Shown here one piece after another: positions 58,201 to 64,000 of a DNA stretch of 64,000 bases; positions within the stretch are counted from its first letter, which is position 1; each line of letters opens with the position of its first letter. The translations under genes were made by a program, and so were the position numbers. Source of the stretch: Marinomonas ostreistagni (GTDB lineage: Bacteria > Pseudomonadota > Gammaproteobacteria > Pseudomonadales > Marinomonadaceae); NCBI RefSeq assembly GCF_016888445.1, contig NZ_JAFEKF010000001.1, forward strand, positions 1,110,141 through 1,174,140, given 5' to 3'. The notes beneath the pieces were generated by a model. That model had not been told where the DNA came from, did no database searches, and saw only the letters and a list, made by a program, of their open reading frames with translations.

Positions 58201-61200
58201 CCATTAATATCTTCAGCCGTGAAGTAACCAACCGCTGAAGGTTCTCCTAGCGTTACCTCAAGTGTCGGTTCATCTGCCACGGCTGTGACTGACAAGGCTA
58301 AAGAGGCAGTCAGGCCAGCATTGGTTGTGTAAGTGATCGCCGGAACAGTTCCCGCTTTATCAAGAGTGGGCACATACTCGTAAGAGCCATCTGCATTGAT
58401 GGTCAATTTGCCTTCACCGGCCAAGGTGATCGATTGACCAGCAGCCGCAGTGCTATCCCCAAAGGTGAAGCTTGTGACTTCTAGATCCGCACCAAAGTCA
58501 TTTGCAAGCACACCTTGATCGGCCGTTACCGTAAGGGTTTCGTCCTCGTTTAAGGTGTTGCTATCAGACTTCAGCATCGGCTCATCGTTATTCACTGTGA
58601 TGTTTAGCGTAGCGGTCACGCTATCACCGTCATTGTCGGTCACTTGGTAGTCAAAAGAGGCTACTAACTCAGCTTTATCTTGGATGTTAGCTAAGAAAGC
58701 ATCACTTGGCGTAAAGCTGTAACTACCGTCCGCTGCAAGCGTCAATTTACCATCGGATGTTTCAATCACTTGCGCTGTAACTGCGCCGCCATCAGCACCA
58801 AATGCATTACTAGCTGTTAATGTGCCGGTAATGTCTTCATAGCCTTTGGCAGACTCTACTACTTCGACTTTAGCGACTAAGGTTGCGTTACTTGTTGCGC
58901 CTTCGCCCGTCGTTAAGGCATCGGAAATGTATCCTTGCCCTTCAACTTGGAAACCTTCTAGAGAGACTTTGTAAGTACTACCGTTTACTACCACTTCTTG
59001 AGTCGTCATGTTTGACAAACGGACTGTGTCCGCCGAATCATCGGCAGAGTTAGTATTCAATGTCTCGTCGATTTCTACATCCGCAGCAAGAGAAACACTC
59101 ACCTCTACGCCATCAATCGTTAGCGTAAAGTTGTAGTTCACCTTACTCGTTTCAAGTGATGCGTACTGGGTCAAGATGCCGTTGTTAACGTGAGTGAAGT
59201 CACCTAAGCTAATGTAGCTATCCACATTAACATCAGCTTGGTTAGCGCTATCCACTAAACCGATGGAAGTATCAACATTAGAGTTATCTGACCAAGTTAA
59301 GACATCCAACAATGTGTCATCATCATTTACCAGCTCTTCAGTACGATCATACTCGTCGGCTACTGTCTCGAAGGAAACGTTACTAAAGCCACCCACAATG
59401 GCACTGACTGACACAGAGGTTGCAGCAGTCGATGTGCTGGTTAGATCTCCCTCAACTGCTACCGTTTGAGCAGGCGTATCGTCTTCAATTTCAACGTTGA
59501 CCGTGGCCGTAGTGGTTTTCACTCCATCAGACAACTGAATATCAAAGTCAAAATCAAGCTTGTTTTCTACCGAACCGCCGTTATCAGGCGCTGCATGATC
59601 CACCGGAGCAGACAAGGTCACTGTGTAAGACGCTGAGCCACCTGACACTTCAGACAGTGAAATGCGAATGACTTCTACGTCATCCTCACCTTCAGCACCT
59701 TCTACAACTCCGACCATATCACCATTAATAGACTTCCATACCACTGGCTCACCGCCAGATTTGAAGCTTGTTTGTGGTTCCAAGATCGTTAGTGTCGGTG
59801 TCATACCGTCTTCTACAGAAACAGTGAATGATTTCTGTACTGTGATGACATCATTCTCATCGCCAGTGGTTTCTTTAATACCATTTTCCAATGCTTCTTC
59901 AGAAACCGCTGCAGACTGCGCGTCAAGCTCAAGTTCCAAAGTAGGCTCTTGTGGTGCCTCATTAACCGTTACGTTGATGATATGGCTAGCTGATTCTTGA
60001 TCATCATTGCTGCCTTCTGTCGCAGTCGCAATAAATTCAAGCTCAAAACCACCTGTGTAGCCATCCGGTGTCTCAACAGTCATACGGTTAAAGTCAAAGC
60101 CTGCAGGTATGTCAGTAAGCGTACTGTCATTACCACTAAACGTGATAGTTATAGTGCCATCAGACAACACTGTTCCTGCTGGCGCATCACTCTTAACCTG
60201 CATCGACAAAGACTCAGAACCATCGGTGTCTTGCAAACGCACAGAGAACGGCTCAAGGGCAATTTCTGTGCCTTCATCACCAGTGTTCCAACCTTGTGTG
60301 ATGTAAATGCCACCACTGTAAGTTGGGTTCAACGCACCATTCATGATGTCTTCAGCAGTTCTGAATAGCTCGAAGTTGTCGGTATTAATGGCCTTTTCTT
60401 CACCGCCGACTTTTAGATTGACAGAGAAACCACCAGGGCCATTTTGATTATGGTGAGCCAGTTCAATTTCGTAGAAACCGTCCGTCGTAACACCAAAGTC
60501 GAGACCATTAATCTCACTACCATTAGACCACTTCTCGGTTGCCTTTAAATCGCCATCCAGCTTGATATAGAAACTATCATCCGCCTGTCCTGAGAACTGA
60601 TAACTAACACCCGCCTCAAGGTAGATATAGCCTTTGATAGTAGTCAGCACACCCACATCACCAGAGTTAAGCGTGTGGTAAGTAGAATCGATGGCACTGA
60701 TCTCTTCTGGGCCAGAAGTAGGATCGGAGCTTTCTAATCCCTCTAGTGTCTCCTCAAGCTGCTCAGGTATCACGCCTTGGCCATCTTGTGTGCCGATCGT
60801 AATATTTTCCCAAGTCGTGATAGTAAGACCTTGAGCGACATCTGACTCGTAATCTGGTGTATTACCACCAGAGACGAAAGAACCATCAAGGGTAATTGGG
60901 TGTAGATCGAAGTTGGTTGTGTTCAAGGCAACTGCATCTTCGCCGTCTACTGAGACATTAACATTTAGGAAGCCATTACCTTCTTGGTTATGGAATACCA
61001 AATGAACAGGCAGGAACCCAGAAGTAGTCGCGGTAAACTCACCGCTAATATCATTATCTCCAGACTCAGTTGTTGGTGAATTCCACTGCCCATCAGCAAT
61101 CACGTTGCCATCGATTGAAACATAGAAACTGTCGTCAATTTCACCACTGAAGCTATAGGTTTTGCCAGCTTCGAAGTACATCATTGCAGAAGCAACGCCT

Positions 61201-64000
61201 AAGTCACCTGTTGTCAGACCATTTTCTGTATCAATGTTTAGATCAGCAGGTAATGCTTGTAACACTTCTGATGAATCTGAATCACGTAGCGATGCAGTGT
61301 AATTTAATAGCTGTTGCAATTGTTCGACTGATGCACCATAGCCATTAAAGTCGATGATGCCATCTTCGTTAAAGTCCTGAGCATAGACATTATGCCAAAC
61401 GGCATAATGCAAGCCTTCTGACACGCCAAACACTGGCGCATCCGCTACGGCTTCTACATCAATATTCAAGGTCGAGCTTTCACCTGACTCGCTCAAGGTG
61501 TAAGTCACTTCAGGCAAGCTACCAGACCAATGCTCTGTCGGCATAAAGCTGTACGAGCCATCTGCAGACATTTCAAGTTTGCCCACTACTGCACCTTCAA
61601 TCTCCACATCAACCTCAAACGAAGTCTGAGTGTCACTGAAGGTATAGGTTGTGCCTTCAAGCTCAAATGATCCAAGCTTCGCGTCATCAGCAGCATTATC
61701 ATTGGTTAATACATTGCCTGTGGCTGGAGACTGAGGATCTTCGAAAATCTTCTGGTAATCAGCCTGCAGGTTGATAAAACCATCACCTTGGCTAATAACA
61801 AGATTGGCAGAGCTTGTATCACCATCAGTATCTTTCACATGGTAAGTGAAGGTCTCACCGATTTCAGGATTCGGGTACTCAATCGATTGAATATCACCCA
61901 CACGATACTGATCATCAGGATCAGCACTCACAGGGAACGTAAAGGCAATCGCAGCGATTGCAACAGAACCTGCTGTCGATACGTTAATAGATGTGTGATC
62001 ACCATTACCTGTGATTGTGAAAGAGACATCCGCAATCGGATTACCCTCTTTATCAAAGGCTGCGACGGATACTTCATCATTGGCATTAAGGTTGTGGGCT
62101 TTAAAGTCAATTGACTCAGCGGCAGTATCTAGTTGGTATACTAGCGTCTCGCCGCCAGTCCCAGAGTTATTAATTGGGTTATTATTGCCATTACCCTCTT
62201 CGTCGCTACTAACGCCAAAGCCTTTGCTGGTCTGATTGACCGTAGCATCCGCTAAACTCAAATCAAGCGCCCCAGTATCGGCATCAACGTAAGCAGAGCC
62301 ATAACCGAAACCGTGTAACGTAAAGCCGTTGTTCCATGTTGGTGATTCGTCACCAGAGAAATCACGCGCTTCAAATGTGTAACTACCATCTGTATTAATA
62401 GTCAATGTACCAGTATCCGCTTCAACAACCAGACTGCTGGCATTCTCAGCAAATTCGTACAGTACACCATCATAAGTAACACCCGTCACCTCGATGTCAT
62501 CAACATGCGCATCGTTCTCAAGCACATTACCTTGGGCTGTATCAGCATCGATAGACTGATCCGTCTCACCCGTCACATCCAGACCTAAGGTACCCGTGTC
62601 TTCTTCTGATTCGACACCAACGTCTTTCACATTGATAGTGACCGTGGTCCATTCGGATTTGTTGCCATTGCTATCAGAAACTTCAAAACTAAATGATATA
62701 GGCTCAATGTCATCAGTCGAGTTTGTATGATCAATCACAGGTGCTTCATAGGTGTAGCTACCGTCTGAAGCAACCTTAAGCGTACCAAACTCTGCTGATT
62801 CTAATGTTAAGAACCCATCGACATATGAGCTGACTGCATTGGCTCCAGTTAGACTCATTGAAATGCCTGAGACTTCAAGACCATCATTCTGTGGATCTTC
62901 AAAGTAACTTAACAGTGAGCCAGCTCCAGCACCAATAGATAAGGTGGCTCCCTCATTCACATTTTGATCTGGAATATTACTAGTTAATTCAGGCGCGTCG
63001 TCTGTGCCTTTGATAGTGATGACAATATCTTGAGTCGTACCATCTGTAGCAGTTAGGGTAATAGTGTCTGTAACCTCATCACCATCATCAAGATCCTGGA
63101 CCTTAGTCTGATCCAAAGTATACGTCCATATACCCTGTTCACTTAAAATTAAACTACCGTAAGTACCAATTTTAGGATAGCTGAAAGCTTCAAACTCAGG
63201 CTGATCATTTTCATCGACATCACTAATAGTGATAGTTCCACTAGTTTGCTCAAGGTCCTGAAGGTCGCCTTCGGTTACAGTTCCAATGTGGACACCACTC
63301 ACTACTGGAGCATCATCTGTGCCAGTAATGGTTATGACAATGTCTTGAGTCGTGCCGTCATCAGCCGTCAGTGTTATCGTGTCTGTAACTTGATCTGCAA
63401 GCTGAATACCTTTGGCACCATCTAGTTCTTGAACCTTCGTTTGGTCCAGCGTATAGGTCCACGTACCGTCAACCAGAGTCAGACTACCGTAGCTACCTGT
63501 TACGGTAGTATTCGCGAACGATGGGGTGTCATCCCCATCAACATCGCTGATGCTGATCGTACCTGATGTCGTAATCACATCACCTACATCGCCTTCAGTC
63601 ACTGCGCCAACAAGTTTACCTGATACAACTGGCGCATCGTTCGTGCCCGTAATCGTGATGGTTAACGTCGTGGTGTCAGTCGCACCTTTGTCATCGGTCA
63701 CCGTCACTGGTACGACGATCGCTTGTGTCTCACCTTCGCTTAAGCTGTCGTAAGACGACGCGTCGAACGTGTAAGTACCATCGCTGTTGAAGGTTAGGCC
63801 TGTAGCCGTTGAGGTCGTGCTGAACGTCAGGCTTGCACCGGCTGGTAGATCCACATCCGACGCCGTAACCGTCCCAGATACGCTCGCATCCTCTTGCACC
63901 GCTGCCGTCGCTGCTGTCGCAACTGGCGCATCGTTCGTGCCCGTAATCGTGATGGTTAACGTCGTGGTGTCAGTCGCACCTTTGTCATCGGTCACCGTCA
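55236..64000 (-). CDS. Giant RTX adhesin (T1SS type), C-terminal ~2,920 residues; start beyond the window
   Basis: The open frame runs off the right edge, so the N-terminus, any retention domain and the true length are unknown. From the edge inwards, the visible part shows DNA-identical 98-residue VCBS-type repeats and two further VCBS-like repeats (TGTDDAPVVSG linkers). Cadherin-like segments and two PA14-like modules (about 61416-60899 and 60832-60361) follow. Next come a T1SS-143-like region (59950-59470), a possible choice-of-anchor-K-like segment (about 59400-58830) and more VCBS. Then a third PA14-like module (57470-56960), a solenoid-like repeat (56490-56200), a few RTX nonapeptides (GGDDYIEG, GNAGNDILFGG) and a C-terminal region ending NNQEFTINQDG follow. 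It should be secreted by a type I system and bind Ca2+. Carbohydrate or surface binding is inferred from the modules. Confidence 0.92.
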   Translation of the reverse strand, partial: TVTDDKGATDTTTLTITITGTNDAPVATAATAAVQEDASVSGTVTASDVDLPAGASLTFSTTSTATGLTFNSDGTYTFDASSYDSLSEGETQAIVVPVTVTDDKGATDTTTLTITITGTNDAPVVSGKLVGAVTEGDVGDVITTSGTISISDVDGDDTPSFANTTVTGSYGSLTLVDGTWTYTLDQTKVQELDGAKGIQLADQVTDTITLTADDGTTQDIVITITGTDDAPVVSGVHIGTVTEGDLQDLEQTSGTITISDVDENDQPEFEAFSYPKIGTYGSLILSEQGIWTYTLDQTKVQDLDDGDEVTDTITLTATDGTTQDIVITIKGTDDAPELTSNIPDQNVNEGATLSIGAGAGSLLSYFEDPQNDGLEVSGISMSLTGANAVSSYVDGFLTLESAEFGTLKVASDGSYTYEAPVIDHTNSTDDIEPISFSFEVSDSNGNKSEWTTVTINVKDVGVESEEDTGTLGLDVTGETDQSIDADTAQGNVLENDAHVDDIEVTGVTYDGVLYEFAENASSLVVEADTGTLTINTDGSYTFEARDFSGDESPTWNNGFTLHGFGYGSAYVDADTGALDLSLADATVNQTSKGFGVSSDEEGNGNNNPINNSGTGGETLVYQLDTAAESIDFKAHNLNANDEVSVAAFDKEGNPIADVSFTITGNGDHTSINVSTAGSVAIAAIAFTFPVSADPDDQYRVGDIQSIEYPNPEIGETFTYHVKDTDGDTSSANLVISQGDGFINLQADYQKIFEDPQSPATGNVLTNDNAADDAKLGSFELEGTTYTFSDTQTSFEVDVEIEGAVVGKLEMSADGSYSFMPTEHWSGSLPEVTYTLSESGESSTLNIDVEAVADAPVFGVSEGLHYAVWHNVYAQDFNEDGIIDFNGYGASVEQLQQLLNYTASLRDSDSSEVLQALPADLNIDTENGLTTGDLGVASAMMYFEAGKTYSFSGEIDDSFYVSIDGNVIADGQWNSPTTESGDNDISGEFTATTSGFLPVHLVFHNQEGNGFLNVNVSVDGEDAVALNTTNFDLHPITLDGSFVSGGNTPDYESDVAQGLTITTWENITIGTQDGQGVIPEQLEETLEGLESSDPTSGPEEISAIDSTYHTLNSGDVGVLTTIKGYIYLEAGVSYQFSGQADDSFYIKLDGDLKATEKWSNGSEINGLDFGVTTDGFYEIELAHHNQNGPGGFSVNLKVGGEEKAINTDNFELFRTAEDIMNGALNPTYSGGIYITQGWNTGDEGTEIALEPFSVRLQDTDGSESLSMQVKSDAPAGTVLSDGTITITFSGNDSTLTDIPAGFDFNRMTVETPDGYTGGFELEFIATATEGSNDDQESASHIINVTVNEAPQEPTLELELDAQSAAVSEEALENGIKETTGDENDVITVQKSFTVSVEDGMTPTLTILEPQTSFKSGGEPVVWKSINGDMVGVVEGAEGEDDVEVIRISLSEVSGGSASYTVTLSAPVDHAAPDNGGSVENKLDFDFDIQLSDGVKTTTATVNVEIEDDTPAQTVAVEGDLTSTSTAATSVSVSAIVGGFSNVSFETVADEYDRTEELVNDDDTLLDVLTWSDNSNVDTSIGLVDSANQADVNVDSYISLGDFTHVNNGILTQYASLETSKVNYNFTLTIDGVEVSVSLAADVEIDETLNTNSADDSADTVRLSNMTTQEVVVNGSTYKVSLEGFQVEGQGYISDALTTGEGATSNATLVAKVEVVESAKGYEDITGTLTASNAFGADGGAVTAQVIETSDGKLTLAADGSYSFTPSDAFLANIQDKAELVASFDYQVTDNDGDSVTATLNITVNNDEPMLKSDSNTLNEDETLTVTADQGVLANDFGADLEVTSFTFGDSTAAAGQSITLAGEGKLTINADGSYEYVPTLDKAGTVPAITYTTNAGLTASLALSVTAVADEPTLEVTLGEPSAVGYFTAEDINGLGSESGSGIVNDETKYEEVGSTRTLSFGSANAGKEVTITFDAEVSGSWNTGTRSDTFDIQANGSSLLTEGPLTYNYGDRAESLSTDYDYSFTATLDANGDIELDFLVDSTDTLEFVNITNIKVELTTAPSSVLYPLTINAVENDQDGSEVLTFTVSGVPTDGRLVNSSGVEFEKDSETGFYKLDEEDIDDVILSVPFGQEAFNLTVSATSTDGDSTATVEQNIAVDAFNFAPEANDDVITVSNGLHGEYWGFSQQIGDLATFKTQLATRDADATFDAQTINYTKGLGTSQGVGYGDNLQAFLGDDAASLSNNPASMPDGDGGIRLSGAIYLEQGTYQFKVNADDGYEITIDGAVVANHFEQQSETEDTFGVFEIAETGYHNIEMLWFDQGGDYVFQPVLRVEGGEYLTLDNYELRSSSSEFATLTEGQSVVIQSEALLANDTDAENDTLSITSIDNVQHGYAYLNGEGNIVFVPEANYTGGALFDYTITDGNGNYDTATASLQINGDMSGQASVNVRVTPINVPSSSDIWDGFENGHGFGFNDYLSYGSKTVTFADYVGASDVYLGGNANGGSFIKTNFGSDHIQIAGNLDGLISTGDDADKVVVGSVNGNGTINTGSGSDSVYVKGNLDGKIQTEAGDDIVRIDGNIQGKELNLGSGDDVLFVKGMVNHFVDAAVSPDHETDSVYLDAYTAQQYAESTELQGHLAEFDNIITKDGVVVKGNAFDTSAVAAFSYAQLAVNIVGLDQAEAATKVTISGIPEDISVSQDGVLLARTGTDYEVDVIDGEVSGLTLIRTGNTPIDTDTLDVKAVVSTNGNNDGIIGSSDEDDKVGTGGDDYIEGTAGEETLLGNAGNDILFGGEDEAVDTLIGGAGEDIFVLHNDTDLSDDFTQDIIQDFDSSEDALDISDLLDLPTDVDSADMEAVKSFLEANVSVTEDEAGVKHLSIGTDDSTKEVATFGSDSSFDAGNASDNLTVIFNNQEFTINQDG
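56200..56490 (-). repeat. Five ~19-20-residue solenoid-like repeats in the adhesin
   Basis: Read on the minus strand, five successive units share the pattern G-x-I-x-T-G-x-G-x-D-x-V-x-V-x-G-N-L-D. Examples are TGSGSDSVYVKGNLD and TEAGDDIVRIDGNIQ. The spacing and alternating small/hydrophobic residues suggest a beta-solenoid with one turn per unit, like but not the same as the 9-residue RTX repeat that follows further on. Confidence 0.65.
56960..57470 (-). other. PA14-like module 3 of the adhesin
   Basis: It begins GLHGEYWGFSQQIGDL and continues with QGTYQFKVNADDGYEITIDG and AETGYHNIEMLWFDQGGDY. This is the order of PA14 beta-sandwich modules, which often bind sugars. The long loop with DDAASLSNNPASMPDGDGG may bind calcium. 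Confidence 0.7.
60361..60832 (-). other. PA14-like module 2 of the adhesin
   Basis: It contains GLTITTWENITIG, then YLEAGVSYQFSGQADDSFYI and DGFYEIELAHHNQNGPGGF. It lies directly after module 1 in the protein (tandem pair). The DSFYIKLDG strand is typical of the family. Confidence 0.65.
60899..61416 (-). other. PA14-like module 1 of the adhesin, with an EF-hand loop
   Basis: It begins GLHYAVWHNVYAQ, followed immediately by the 12-residue loop DFNEDGIIDFNG (61341-61376). This loop fits the EF-hand/dockerin calcium pattern D-x-N-x-D-G-x-I-D. The rest, YFEAGKTYSFSGEIDDSFYV and GFLPVHLVFHNQEGNGF, matches the PA14 layout. Confidence 0.65.
63627..64000 (-). repeat. Tandem 294-bp repeats (98 residues, VCBS type) running off the right edge
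   Basis: The 80 bp at 63921-64000 are identical to 63627-63706, a period of 294 bp. Each unit encodes a 98-residue VCBS-like domain with VTDDKGATDTTTLTITITG and GTNDAPV. Identity at the DNA level, including third codon positions, points to recent amplification. The number of further copies cannot be seen from here. Confidence 0.92.

Noticed and set aside
63526..63753. Plus-strand frames across the adhesin
   Set aside because: They are complements of the repeat codons, with no ribosome sites. The minus frame is open for over 8.7 kb and has coherent domains.

Overview
The window is a chromosomal stretch of a marine-type gammaproteobacterium. The best fit is an Oceanospirillales-like lineage such as Marinomonas. 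This is inferred from the gyrA-serC-pheA order, FabV as an enoyl reductase, a YeeN-type YebC protein, an initiator tRNA matching the enterobacterial sequence almost exactly, and a giant RTX adhesin with PA14 domains like the Marinomonas ice adhesin. No phage, insertion sequence, integrase or CRISPR array was seen, and most of the window is ordinary core genome.

Layout, left to right. (1) 1-4736, minus: gyrA, serC and pheA (cut by the left edge), with a terminator hairpin between gyrA and serC. (2) 5114-9514, plus: ubiG, a yciK-like dehydrogenase and a pitrilysin-type M16 protease. (3) 9515-13959, mostly minus: an unrecognised secreted protein, fabV, a GT4 glycosyltransferase (plus), two tiny overlapping Cys-motif genes and a YeeN-type regulator. 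(4) 14218-19213, plus: a SulP transporter, a BaeS/BaeR-like two-component pair and an AEC permease. (5) 19306-21271, plus: a degenerate AraC-like regulator and a flavodoxin behind a possible Fur box, then a DUF3301 protein. (6) 21412-28629: a chemotaxis receptor, gltX and xni (minus), a DUF4139 protein and a TolC-family protein. (7) 28779-34253, minus: queA-tgt-yajC-secD-secF, then tRNA-Leu(CAA) on plus. (8) 34757-40686: a Tat-exported PhoX phosphatase (minus) facing a fhuC-fhuD-fhuB siderophore operon (plus); their 361-bp shared upstream region holds Pho-box-like and Fur-box-like sequences. (9) 40672-44914, minus: a PAS-degenerate GGDEF-EAL protein, four tandem initiator tRNAs plus one decayed copy, and a glycosyltransferase-like gene. 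(10) 45067-55096: msrA (plus), then recC-recB-recD (minus). (11) 55236 to the right edge, minus: the last ~2,920 residues of a giant repeat adhesin whose start lies outside the window.

Shared themes are nutrient-limitation responses (Pho and Fur signals, flavodoxin, hydroxamate siderophore uptake, PhoX), envelope biogenesis and secretion (SecDF-YajC, TolC, adhesin), and c-di-GMP signalling that could bear on adhesion. The region most worth a second look is the adhesin. It has DNA-identical 98-residue repeats at the window edge, three PA14-like modules (one with an inserted EF-hand loop), and a short solenoid-like repeat of about 19-20 residues that I do not recognise as a standard family.

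All family assignments come from reading the sequence by eye. No database search was run.
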